A stretch of 35,168 nt of DNA from Scleroderma bovista (lineage: Eukaryota > Basidiomycota > Agaricomycetes > Boletales > Sclerodermataceae). A program made the position numbers and the translations under genes. Where the stretch lies: contig JAYMGJ010000276.1 in NCBI GenBank assembly GCA_037178675.1, forward strand, positions 1-35,168. The letters are read 5' to 3'. Positions 9,704-18,775 of this stretch are shown here, one piece after another. Every line of letters starts with the position of its first letter. The first letter of the stretch is position 1. A model generated the notes under the pieces. It was not told the origin of the DNA. It was given only the letters and a program-made list of their open reading frames with translations, and searched no databases.

Positions 9704-10542
9704 ATGTGGTCTATCTGCCTGTCAAGTTCCGACGCAAATCCGTTCATTTCCCACAGAGATATTCCCCCAGCAATCCAGACGTTCGCTTCATCGCTCACTA
9801 TGGAGTCCGTATTTTCTCTGGATCATTTCTCCACTATTGCTGCAGATCTCCACTATGTCCTGCTCTTAGGACAGCCTCTCCCAGAGTTCCCGTGCACTGC
9901 CTGGCACATATTTTCCCAGCCTGCTCCCTCAGTCCCTCTCGTTCTTGGTCAGCATGTTCTCCTCGTCAGTCCTGCATCAAGGATGTACTTTGGTCATCTT
10001 AGGTCTATTGTCAAGCTTGAGAAGTCTTCTCTGGTCGTCTCTGTGTCCCCTGAGCCCTCAGCCTATGGTCCCTTCCTCCCAGATACTTGCCATGTCCATC
10101 TTCCTCTGTCGTTCGTCTCGCTTCCCTGAATGCATCAAATTCAATACTCTATCTGCTTCCCTACTTTCAGACGACATCCCCCAGCACCATGACAGTTATT
10201 CCCCCACTTTATAGTGCTATTAGGAAGAAGAACCCTCTCTTGTTCTTTCCCAGAAGAGAGCTCGTCAAGGGAGCCCATGGTTGCGCTTCAGTGGTGCTAG
10301 AACACATGCACTATACCTTAGTGTATGCTGACCCCCCAAAAGACCTCTGGACCCCTGGTACCCTTCTTGTGACTGTTTTGTCTTGGATCAATCCCCCTGT
10401 TTATCTCAGATCTTCCCCATTGTTGTCCCATCAAATTCCTGATGGTACACAGCCCCCCATCAAACTTCTTAGGCTGTGCATCAATGACTCCTTCTGCTGT
10501 GGAGTGACTCATCCCTTGCTTACTGATGCTCTCTTGTCATAA
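9704..10542 (+). CDS. Unidentified ORF pair, possibly one two-exon gene inside an LTR element
   Basis: Two frames, 9704-10129 and 10087-10542, overlap in different phases. A pyrimidine tract with acceptor CTACTTTCAG (about 10161-10170) and a possible donor GTTCGT (near 10108) would join them into a protein of roughly 250 residues. The most gene-like part begins MTVIPPLYSAIRKK and contains HMHYTLVYADPPKDLW and a run of hydrophobic residues. I do not recognise a family. The final TCA-TAA overlaps the proposed start of the LTR at 10535 (TGTCATAAG), so the frame ends on the element border. It may be the internal coding part of a non-autonomous LTR element or captured host sequence. The splice model is a guess. 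Confidence 0.35.
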
Positions 10543-11124
10543 GTATTACTCTATCCCTTTCGCATTTTTGGTATATTACTCAGCTGATGACTCACTCCCT
10601 TACCAATCAATCTTGTCATGCAGCTTACTCATTCCTTTACTCAGCAGCTTATTCATGCTTCCTATGCTTACTCATTCCTGCTTATCCCTTGCTTACTGAT
10701 CACTTACAAACCCCTTACAAAGCTCTTACCAATCCCTTACCAATCCTTGACAAATTCTGCTTACTCCCTTCTCTTTTTGTACTTTAATGCTGTGCCCCCC
10801 CATGTATTTAAACCCCTGGGCTCAGCCCAGTGAGAAAAGACCCAATTGCATGAAATTATCCCTCTCTCAGACTCTCTCAGTCAGTATCCCCTCAGCTCTT
10901 TGAGTCTTGTAGGCTTCAGTGAAGGTCTAAAGACTCTGATATTCAAGTTTTATTCAATCTATTCAAGTCCAAGTATTTCTCTAGGCTCAAGCGGAGTGTA
11001 GCCTGTCTATCCTTCATATCCCATTGCTTCTGGATGTCAGGAGCCCCCTTGCCCCTTTGCTGCACCAACCTCTAGGTGTAGTATCGCTGTTTCAGTCCCA
11101 GTCAACCCAATCCCCACTTTGACA
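10535..11124 (+). mobile_element. LTR (590 bp), solo or right LTR of a partial element
   Basis: Ends are TGTCA (10535-10539) and TGACA (11120-11124), the same terminal pentamers as the LTR at 6308-7563. A TATTTAAA box is at about 10805-10812. The first 250 bp hold many CTTAC(T/C)-type repeats, for example around 10680-10750. Downstream from 11125 the FunK1 N-terminal sequence resumes on the other strand. No second copy is seen to the left, and no target-site duplication is visible (TCTCT versus CTTCC), so the insertion may have been followed by deletion. The boundaries are inferred from the terminal inverted repeat and from where FunK1 homology resumes. Confidence 0.5.
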
Positions 11125-11129
11125 CTTCC

Positions 11130-12291
11130 TAGGCTTTAGGAAGAGTCCAGACCCCTATCCCCTTCGTCATCTATTGCTCCTGTACCCCAGGAGTATCCTG
11201 CATCATCGTCTGCATCACCCTGTTGGTGTAGATCCCCTTCCCCCCTCTATATCCATTATCCAGGTCTCCTTCTGCATGCGAGTCTATGAAGTGGAGCTGT
11301 TGGGCAAAAGGCTCTATAGCCATGATCTTAAGCGACACGACAGAATCAGACGATGTAGTAGAGGTTAGCCAGAAGGACTACTCACAAATGGTTCATACAT
11401 GCCCAACTCATCTTTGGCATCAATGCACGTGCGGAAGGCTCCCTCTCGGAAGCCATCGGCTGTTGATTAGTAGCAAGGGATATGTGAAGTGGGAAGGAAT
11501 GTATCCAGGAAATCAGTGACAGGCATTGGACCCACTATGCAATCAGCCATTTGCTCACCAATGGCATTCAGTGTAGGGTCACAATTAGAGTTTAAAAGTC
11601 CAGTCCAGTCCGGTTTTTTTGCCTTTTTTGGAAGAGGACCAGACTGGACCGCTTTTGGAAGCCTGGGAATGGTTCATGGACCGCTTAAAGACTGGTCCAA
11701 AGTGGTTGCAACCAGTTTTCAAAAAGACCGGTCCAAAACTGCTAAAAAAACCAGTCCAAACCACTAAAAAACCGGTTTTTTTGCATTTTATTGATGTTTT
11801 TCACATCAAAGGTGTGTCAGATAGCATCTAAATACTATTTATAGACTGTAGTAATTATATACAAGTCATTATATATTTATTTGTGCCATATTTCATCCAA
11901 AAAGATCAGTTTTACACCCCTTAAGACCCACTGCAGGCCAAAATTAGCCTGTAATATAGGGGTTTTTATACCATATATGTATTGCTTACATAATGTGGTT
12001 GCAACCGGTTGCAACCAGTCTTTTTCATCATTCTCAAAAGTAGGCAACTGGCAACTGCAGTCCGGTTGCGACCAGTCCAGTCCAGTCCAGTTTCTGGTCT
12101 TTTTGCGGTCCTATGGACTGGACTTTTAAACTCTAGTCACAATAGCGGGTCAAAGTCGAGAACTGCCTCTCGAGCTGGCTGCTCTTCCTAATAGGAGTAG
12201 TGTGGCCCCGAGGGCCGGTGGTAGCGGGAGCCCCATTTCCTGTAGTTTCTGGGCCAGTCAATTGGTCAAGAACAGGGTTCGGAGGAGTCAT
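11130..12291 (-). pseudogene. FunK1-type kinase, N-terminal part, interrupted by a hAT MITE
   Basis: Ignoring the MITE at 11586-12135 plus one copy of its duplicated target, the minus strand reads from an ATG at 12289-12291: MTPPNPVLDQLTGPE, TRYCDPTLNAIGEQMADCIV, GPMPVTDFLDTFLPTS, then ADGFREGAFRTCID and KDELGMYEPF before a GTGAGT donor. FunK1 proteins have a similar N-terminal region before the kinase body. A branch-like TGCTACTAATCAACAG acceptor lies between FLPTS and ADGFREG, but no clear donor precedes it. The insertion lies within codons for R-Y-C-D and destroys the frame. With the body at 8069-9349 this gives one gene dismantled by at least two insertions. Confidence 0.6.
11586..12135. 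mobile_element. hAT-type MITE, 550 bp, with intact ends
   Basis: A perfect 22-bp terminal inverted repeat begins TAGAGTTTAAAAGTCCAGTC at 11586 and is mirrored at 12114-12135. The flanks carry an 8-bp direct duplication, GTCACAAT, at 11578-11585 and 12136-12143. An 8-bp duplication and a TAGAG start are the hallmarks of hAT elements. No transposase frame fits inside; the interior is AT-rich with many CCAGTCC, GGTCCAAA and TGGTTGCAACC motifs repeated near both ends, as expected for a non-autonomous element with subterminal transposase sites. Sequence on either side joins into a continuous FunK1 reading frame when the element and one duplication are removed. Confidence 0.93.
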
Positions 12292-12766
12292 GTCGAGGTT
12301 GAATCATGGCTGGTGTGAAAATGTATGACAGGAAGATCACTTTATGTATGTCAACAGAGGAGTAACAGAGTTGTGGCTATTATGTACTAACTAAGTAGTA
12401 GTACTAGTTTGCATGCCAAATATTCCAAACTCATAGTTACTGACATCCCTTTTCACGAATCTGGCCCGATTGGCTCCCCACTGCCCCCTTGCAAGTACCT
12501 TATCCAGTTGATTGAAGCGCACGAAAAGGTACACCGTGGAGAATCTGTATCCATAGATACAATCATTTAGCTTGCCTCGCACGCCAGATTGTAGATGACA
12601 TGTGTGGCTGCTCACATTGCAAGTAGCGCCGGTTGTGAACGAAATCATGATATCGTGAAGCAGCTGGGCGTCACCAAGTAGGGTCACCGGTCAGTGGTGC
12701 GCTGGGCCTGAGCTGGATCTAACACTGATCTTGTTCAAATTGCTAGAGTGTCTCATAGAGGGTGAA
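12292..12766. other. Upstream flank of FunK1 fragment, no gene seen
   Basis: A minus-strand frame of 98 codons at 12391-12687 has no recognisable domain. The stretch most likely is the former promoter and 5' flank of the FunK1 gene, ending where the chromovirus LTR begins at 12767. Confidence 0.4.
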
Positions 12767-13395
12767 TGTTACGACCATGTCCAACTCCGGGTCCTATCCG
12801 GTCACTCCGGTCACTTTGCAGTTTTACAGCTCAACTCCGGTCGCCCACCAGTTACTCCGGTCGCGCTCACGCAGATAACCTTCCGTTAAGCACGACCCTT
12901 GGTCTATGCTCTATTCGTTCGTTACCACACCTCGCCGTCAACCCTGCTTGGTCGTGAGTTCTCCGTGTACTTGTTATATCTCCTGCCTTGTGTTATTTTC
13001 ACCGGACCTGATTTATTTTACCCGGACCTGACTTTATTTTCATCGGACCTGACCTAGTACTTTCTCCGGTTATCCCTTGTCCGCCCTTTGGGCTGTTTAC
13101 TTGTCACCGTAAATACTCGACCCTAGTTCTCCGTAGTATAAGTACCCTGTACTCCGTCCTGTATACCTCAGTCTGAAATCAACCATAGTCTCTGCCTGTC
13201 TCCGTCTCTGTCTCCGTCTCCCCTCCTTGACCGGAACCTACGCAAGGGATCAACGCACGTCGTCCTTGTCGTTGAATCCAAGCGGTCACCAACTCCGGCC
13301 GGACTAATCCCTCGTCCAGCCCTCTGCCCTCTTCCTTCGTCCGCGCTCGTCCGGACTTGACCGGACCCCCTACCGGAGTAGACCCGGACTTGACA
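12767..13395 (+). repeat. 5' LTR of the chromovirus (629 bp)
   Basis: The LTR carries a TATAAGTA box at 13137-13144 and a probable transcription start at about 13170, the first base of the sequence complementary to the primer-binding site. It holds 15 CCGG tetramers, mostly as CTCCGGT and CCGGAC. The 3' copy at 20008-20651 has an extra 15 bp in a CT-rich patch just downstream of the start (13189-13226 versus 20430-20482). The block TGTTTACTTGTCACCGTA at 13094-13111 is shared with the LTR at 6308-7563. Confidence 0.95.
13094..13179 (+). promoter_or_regulatory. LTR core promoter: conserved 18-mer, TATA box and R start
   Basis: In order: TGTTTACTTGTCACCGTA (13094-13111), TATAAGTA (13137-13144), and AGTCTGAAAT (13170-13179), the inferred first bases of the RNA. 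The TATA-to-start distance of about 33 bp is normal for RNA polymerase II. The start was not mapped directly; it is inferred from complementarity with the primer-binding site. The same arrangement is repeated in the 3' LTR. Confidence 0.6.
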
Positions 13396-13397
13396 GT

Positions 13398-13407
13398 ATT
13401 TCAGACT
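13398..13407 (+). other. Self-priming primer-binding site
   Basis: ATTTCAGACT lies two bases after the 5' LTR and is the exact reverse complement of AGTCTGAAAT at 13170-13179, about 33 bp downstream of the TATA box. No tRNA-type TGG follows the LTR. Tf1 and related fungal chromoviruses prime reverse transcription by folding back the 5' end of their own RNA onto such a site, with about 11 nt of pairing; here 10 nt pair. This is inferred from sequence complementarity. Confidence 0.75.
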
Positions 13408-13464
13408 CACACTTGTGTGGGTTCACTGTTCCATACCCCGTACGCAAACTAGCTTCTATTTCTT

Positions 13465-14910
13465 ATGACTATGACTACGCGCTCTCGTGCTCGTACCGCT
13501 GCAACACTTGCTGAAGAAGCAGGTGCAGTAGACGACCTCCACCTCTCTGCTGCTCATCAAGCCCTGTCTAACCGCAGGCAACCTCCGGCTTCAGTTAGCC
13601 AATTCCGGAGCTTTACAGCTCGAAACCCTACAGCGCCTTTGACTCCGCGTCGAGATGCTGCGTCTCAGAGCCTTCGTGGTTCTGCAGACTTAGGTCACCA
13701 CGAATCCGTTTCTGGTGATTGATTCCCTTACCGTCGCGACCCCACTCCGGAACGTCGCGAACCTGCCCGACACCAGTGGTTTGGCCCTGAGGACGGACCC
13801 GGAGGTGATCCGGACGACCCCGGAGATGGCGACAACGATGATGACGATGACGATGACTTCGTCGACGCCATGGACGAGCTAGACCCTGGTCTAGCTGTTT
13901 TCCAAAACCTAGCAGTCGCCGTCAATCGCCTCTCCCGCTCCTCCCGCCGGACCAACGACTCCTCTTCCTCCCGTGCCAAAGTCCGCGAACCGGACACCTT
14001 TGATGGTACGGACCCCAAAAAGCTCAGGACCTTCTTGGTCCAGTGTGAGCTCTGCTTCCAGGATCGCGCCAAAGCGTTCCGCCTAGATAGGGCTAAGGTA
14101 ACGTTCGCCCAGTCCTATCTCAAAGGTATGACGTTGGAGTGGTTCGAACCGGACCTCCTCCACTCCGGTGATCCGGCTGACCGCCCACTCTGGATGGACA
14201 GTTGGGTCCACTTTGTCGCTGAGCTCCAGAGTACCTTTGGTCCTCACGACCCCATCGCTGATGCAGAGCATCAATTAGAGCACCTCCGGATGAAGGATGC
14301 TCACCGCGTCACGCGGTATATAGTTGACTTCAACCGGCTTGCCTCGCAGGTCCAGGACTACGGGGATGGCGCGCTCCGCCGCCTATTCTACTCCGGTCTC
14401 CCGGACCGCCTAAAAGATGAGATAGCTCGAGTTGGGAAACCCCTGACTCTGCATGGGCTTAGGGCCCTTTGTCAAGAGATCGACGCGCGCTATTGGGAGC
14501 GCAAAGACGAGATCTCTCGTACGACGAAGACCCAATCCACCTCATCCCCAACCAAGTCCTCCAACTCCGGAGGCAACTCATCCAACTCCGGTCAGGAGAA
14601 ATCCAAGACCGGTAACTCCCCCAGCTCCGCCAACAACTCTGGCTCGTCCAAAACGACCAACAACCAGCCCTCCTCCGGTTCCAGACCGGACCTGACCAAC
14701 AAGCTTGGTAAGGACGGGAAGCTGACCGCAGACGAGCGTAAACGGCGTCTGGACAACAACCTCTGCATGTTCTGCGGAGGGACCGGTCACTTTGCGGACA
14801 ACTGTCCTAAGAAGACCAAAAAGGCCAAGGCTCGCGCTGCGGCCATCGCTGCTGAGTCCGGTAAGACGGACTCGAACTCGGGTGCCAACTCCGAGTCAAA
14901 AAAAGAGTAA
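13465..14910 (+). pseudogene. Chromovirus gag with one in-frame TGA
   Basis: Frame 1 is open from ATG 13465 to TAA 14908-14910 (481 codons) apart from TGA at 13720-13722, codon 86. Downstream codons include an Asp-rich run (about 120-135), then a capsid-like region (EPDTFDGTDPKKLRTFLVQC, LEWFEP, and YSGLPDRLKDEIAR), a Ser/Asn/Gly-rich linker and a canonical CX2CX4HX4C knuckle (CMFCGGTGHFADNC, about residues 434-447). Gag packages the RNA. The frame before the stop keeps the same style of sequence, so the TGA looks like a recent nonsense change (possibly from TGG or CGA). Translation could restart at the ATG at 13870, which would spare the capsid and knuckle. Confidence 0.85.
14898..14904 (+). 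promoter_or_regulatory. Slippery heptamer for -1 ribosomal frameshifting (gag to pol)
   Basis: In the gag frame the bases read TCA-AAA-AAA-GAG-TAA. This forms A-AAA-AAA, a canonical X-XXY-YYZ slippery site, one sense codon before the gag stop. Pol is in the -1 frame and that frame is open from the heptamer straight into pol without a stop. This is the classical arrangement for Gag-Pol fusion. A stimulatory RNA structure would be expected in the following 60 bases, which are GC-rich; I did not fold it. Confidence 0.75.
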
Positions 14911-17900
14911 GCAGCTCCCGGCCCTCCGCACAACCGGTGAGCTGCGTTGACTCCGGAAGTGCACCCAAGGAGGCTCGCCTCAACGCGTCCGCTCTTTATG
15001 ACCCTAATTCCCTTATGCCTCATGTTTTCCTTTTGTCTTACGATTTACCAGAACTCCGTGCGCTTGTGGACTCCGGTTCCACGCACTGTTTTGTAGATAC
15101 CCAATATGCTCTTGGACACTCTCTCTCCACTTACTCTGTTCCTCCGATTGTACTCCGGCTTTTCGATGGTACCTCGAATTTTGTAATTACTCAAGCCGTC
15201 GACCTATCAGTGAAATTCCCCGCATCCGGTGATGTCACCCCTATGACCTTCTACCTCACTCCGTTAGACTCTGAATGCTCGATTGTCCTTGGACATAACT
15301 GGCTCACCCGCTACAATCCGTTGATTGACTGGGTACTGAGCAGTTTAACTTTCCGGACCCCTGCACCAAGTTTGCTAGCGCCCCCGTCGACCCCCTCTCC
15401 GGTTCAGTCCGGTAACCCTGTCTCCGGCCTCTCTGGCCAATCTGACCCCGGCCTCGCGCCATCTGTCGACACTCCGGTTTGCACCCCTCCGCACATCTCC
15501 CTGATTAACGCAGCCGCATTCGTGCGTGCGTGCAAATTAGAGGGATCTACCAAATACCAACTTCAGCTGCGTCCCTCCGACTCAGCAAAGGCTCGTTCTT
15601 CCTCCGCCTCTACTCCGCCGGACCTGGACATCGTCCCTCCGGAGTATCGCGATTATGCGGATGTGTTCAGCAAGGCGAAGGCCTCTGAACTTCCCCCGCA
15701 TCGCGAGTACGATCTGAAGATCGACCTCGAAGAAGGTACCTCTCCACCTCTGGGAACCCTCTACTCACTGTCTCCGGTTGAGCTCTCCGCTCTCCGGACC
15801 TTCATCGACGAGAATCTTAATACAGGTTTCATCCGTCCTACCGCTTCCTCCCATGCTGCTCCGGTCCTCTTCGTAAAAAAGAAGGACGGCTCACTCCGCC
15901 TCTGCGTTGACTTCCGAGGCCTAAACAAAATCACCAAAAAGGATCGCTATCCACTCCCCCTAATCTCTGACCTACTAGACTCCCCAAGCCGTGCTAAGAT
16001 CTACTCGAAGATCGACCTCCGGCACGCGTACCATCTAGTCCGGATTGCTCCGGGCGATGAGTGGAAGACCGCCTTCCGTACGCGCTATGGGTCTTACGAG
16101 TGGTTAGTAATGCCCTTTGGCCTCACTAACGCCCCTGCAGCATTCCAGCGCTTTGTCAACACGATCTTTGCTGACATGCTGGATGTCTGCGTCGTCGTAT
16201 ACCTCGACGACATCCTCATCTACTCCGAGGATATGGAGTCCCACCAGCAGCACGTCCGGGAAGTTCTCCGCCGACTCCGGTTGCATGGCCTCTTCGCCAA
16301 ACCGGAGAAATGTGAGTTCCACTCGGACTCGGTAGAGTACCTTGGCTATCGCCTCTCTCCGGACGGTTTGACTATGTCTCCGGACAAGATCCAAACCATC
16401 TCCGACTGGCCTGAACCTCGAAAGGTAAAGGACATCCAGTCCTTCTTGGGCTTTGCCAATTTCTACCGCCGGTTCATATTCAACTACTCCGACATCGTGG
16501 TCCCTCTTACCCGGCTCACCCGGAAAGACGCTCCTTGGAACTTCTCCGACGACTGTCGACGCTCCTTCAACGCGCTGAAGCATGCCTTCACCACTGCGCC
16601 TATCCTCACCCACTTCATTCCGGATACCCCTATCATCGTGGAAACCGACGCCTCCGACTACGCCGTCGCTGGCATCTTGTCCATTACCTGCGCCGACGGA
16701 GAGATCCGTCCGGTCGCGTACTACTCCCGGACCTTGACTGCTCCGGAGTTGAACTACGACACCCACGATAAAGAATTGCTTGCTATCTTCGAAGCATTCC
16801 GGAACTGGCGCCATTACCTCGAAGGCTCCGCCTCCCCTATAGACGTCGTCACGGACCACAAAAACCTCGAGTACTTCTCCACCTCAAAAGTCCTCTCCCG
16901 CCGGCAAGCCCGGTGGTCTGAATTTTTATCTCAATTTAATCTTGTCATTCGTTTCCGTCCCGGGAAACTCGGTGCCAAGCCAGACGCCCTCACTAGACGA
17001 TGGGACGTCTACCCCAAAGAGGGGGATAGTGGCTACGCCCGGGTTAACCCCCAAAATCTTAGGCCGGTGTTCACTCAAGAACAGCTCTCTAATTCTCTTC
17101 GCGCTACTTATCTAGAGTTTCCGGTCCTCCGTGCAGTCGCAATCATGGACGTGGAAACACTCCATAGCGACATCCTCTCTGCACTACCCTCTGATCCCAT
17201 TGCCCAGGTCCACCTCGCAGATCCACCGGACTCTCGTTGGTCCACCGACGAGGCTGGATTCCTTCGACTAGACGGTCGTATATACGTACCGGACTTGGAT
17301 GACCTCCGTCTCCGGGTACTCCGGTATCGACACGACCACCCACTCGCTGGTCACTTTGGGCAAAACCGGACTCTAGAGCTAATCCGGCGTGAATATACCT
17401 GGCCTGGTCTCAGGACCTTCGTCAAGGACTACGTCCGGTCCTGTACCTCCTGCGCAAGAGCTAAGACACCGCGCCATAGACCATACGGACTGCTGAAGCA
17501 GCTCCCAGTACCGGAGAAGCCCTGGAATTCCATCTCCATGGATTTCATAGAGCAACTCCCTTCATCTACCGGCTTCACAGCCATCCTGGTCGTGGTAGAC
17601 CGGCTTTCTAAACAAGCCATTTTCATCCCTACTCACGACACCATCACTAGCCCGGAGCTTGCAAAACTCTTCCTGCTCCACGTATTCTCCAAGCACGGTG
17701 TTCCCGCCCACGTCACCTCAGATCGCGGTACAGAGTTTGTCTCCCACTTCTTCCGGTCACTTGGGAAGGCCCTCGACATGCGCCTTCACTTCACCTCCGG
17801 CTACCACCCGGAGGGCGATGGCCAGACTGAGCGGTCTAACCAGACCCTTGAACAGTACCTCCGGATCTACTGCAACTACCAGCAGGACAACTGGGCGGAC

Positions 17901-18620
17901 CTACTCCCATTGGCGGAGTTCGCATACAACAACGCACCTAGTGCTACCACCGGAGTCTCTCCGTTCTTCGCTAACAAGGGCTACCACCCTAACATCTCTG
18001 TCTACCCAGAACGTGACATGACCTCCGCCAGGGCTCGTGACTACGCAGTCGACCTCGAGTCGCTGCATCAATACCTTCGAGAAGAAATGGCCAACGTGCA
18101 ACTTCGCTACCAAGGTCCGGCTGATGCCAAACGTACTCCGGCACCGGACTTCAAGGTTGGCGACCAAGTATATGTGAAAGCCAAATACTTCCGGTCTACT
18201 CGACCATCCAAAAAGCTATCAGAGAAGAACCTGGGGCCCTACACTATCATCGCACAAGTAGGCTCCCTCTCTTTTACGCTCCGTCTTCCAGATTCCATGC
18301 GCGCAGTTCACCCCGTCTTCCATGTCTCCCAACTCGAACTGGCCATACCCAATACCATACCGGACCGGATGCAACCTCCACCGCCACCGGTCGAAGTAGA
18401 TGGTGAACCAGAGTTCAAGATCTCTGAGATCCTCGACTCCAAGGTTGACCGTCGCCGTAAATCGTGCAAGCTACTTTACTTGGTACGATGGTCCGGTTAC
18501 AAGGGAACTGACGAAGAAATGTCATGGCTCCTCGCCACTGAACTAGGCAACACAATGGAATTGCTAGAAGAATATCATGTCCGGTACCCGGACAAACCTG
18601 GACCACTCACGTCCATGTAA
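14907..18620 (+). CDS. Chromovirus pol: protease, RT, RNase H, integrase, chromodomain
   Basis: The frame is uninterrupted to TAA at 18618-18620; numbering here starts at GTG 14937 (1227 codons). In order: retropepsin-like ALVDSGSTHCF (D45), RT from about 250 with KKKDGSLRLCVDFRGLN and the catalytic YLDD at 422-425 (16200-16211), RNase H with ETDASDYA near 568, integrase zinc domain with H...H...CTSC ending near 838, integrase core with SMDF (about 867), SDRGTEF (about 928) and the GDGQTERSNQ region (about 960), and a C-terminal chromodomain (about 1159-1215) with YLVRWSGY and LLEEYHVRYP. It has no ATG near its start, consistent with expression by frameshift from gag. All catalytic motifs are present, so it could serve other copies in trans. 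The chromodomain of such elements steers integration to marked chromatin. Confidence 0.96.
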   Translation, partial: VSSSRPSAQPVSCVDSGSAPKEARLNASALYDPNSLMPHVFLLSYDLPELRALVDSGSTHCFVDTQYALGHSLSTYSVPPIVLRLFDGTSNFVITQAVDLSVKFPASGDVTPMTFYLTPLDSECSIVLGHNWLTRYNPLIDWVLSSLTFRTPAPSLLAPPSTPSPVQSGNPVSGLSGQSDPGLAPSVDTPVCTPPHISLINAAAFVRACKLEGSTKYQLQLRPSDSAKARSSSASTPPDLDIVPPEYRDYADVFSKAKASELPPHREYDLKIDLEEGTSPPLGTLYSLSPVELSALRTFIDENLNTGFIRPTASSHAAPVLFVKKKDGSLRLCVDFRGLNKITKKDRYPLPLISDLLDSPSRAKIYSKIDLRHAYHLVRIAPGDEWKTAFRTRYGSYEWLVMPFGLTNAPAAFQRFVNTIFADMLDVCVVVYLDDILIYSEDMESHQQHVREVLRRLRLHGLFAKPEKCEFHSDSVEYLGYRLSPDGLTMSPDKIQTISDWPEPRKVKDIQSFLGFANFYRRFIFNYSDIVVPLTRLTRKDAPWNFSDDCRRSFNALKHAFTTAPILTHFIPDTPIIVETDASDYAVAGILSITCADGEIRPVAYYSRTLTAPELNYDTHDKELLAIFEAFRNWRHYLEGSASPIDVVTDHKNLEYFSTSKVLSRRQARWSEFLSQFNLVIRFRPGKLGAKPDALTRRWDVYPKEGDSGYARVNPQNLRPVFTQEQLSNSLRATYLEFPVLRAVAIMDVETLHSDILSALPSDPIAQVHLADPPDSRWSTDEAGFLRLDGRIYVPDLDDLRLRVLRYRHDHPLAGHFGQNRTLELIRREYTWPGLRTFVKDYVRSCTSCARAKTPRHRPYGLLKQLPVPEKPWNSISMDFIEQLPSSTGFTAILVVVDRLSKQAIFIPTHDTITSPELAKLFLLHVFSKHGVPAHVTSDRGTEFVSHFFRSLGKALDMRLHFTSGYHPEGDGQTERSNQTLEQYLRIYCNYQQDNWADLLPLAEFAYNNAPSATTGVSPFFANKGYHPNISVYPERDMTSARARDYAVDLESLHQYLREEMANVQLRYQGPADAKRTPAPDFKVGDQVYVKAKYFRSTRPSKKLSEKNLGPYTIIAQVGSLSFTLRLPDSMRAVHPVFHVSQLELAIPNTIPDRMQPPPPPVEVDGEPEFKISEILDSKVDRRRKSCKLLYLVRWSGYKGTDEEMSWLLATELGNTMELLEEYHVRYPDKPGPLTSM

Positions 18621-18775
18621 TAGTACTCTCGCTCTCTGTTTCTTTTATCTGTTTCCCCTATCTGTTTTCACTCTGTCTGTGTAATATCACTCACTCTCAA
18701 ACTCCAGCCACTTTCTTTATAAACAAAAAGTAAAACTAATTACACTTTCTATTTACAAAGTCCGGACCGGACCAC

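Noticed and set aside
11586..12135. Tc1/mariner-type MITE with TA target
   Set aside because: A TA could be read at the ends, but the perfect 8-bp duplication GTCACAAT outside TAGAG ends fits hAT much better.
16104..16859. 251-codon minus-strand frame opposite pol
   Set aside because: It lies entirely opposite the reverse transcriptase and RNase H coding sequence and shows no domain; a shadow frame.
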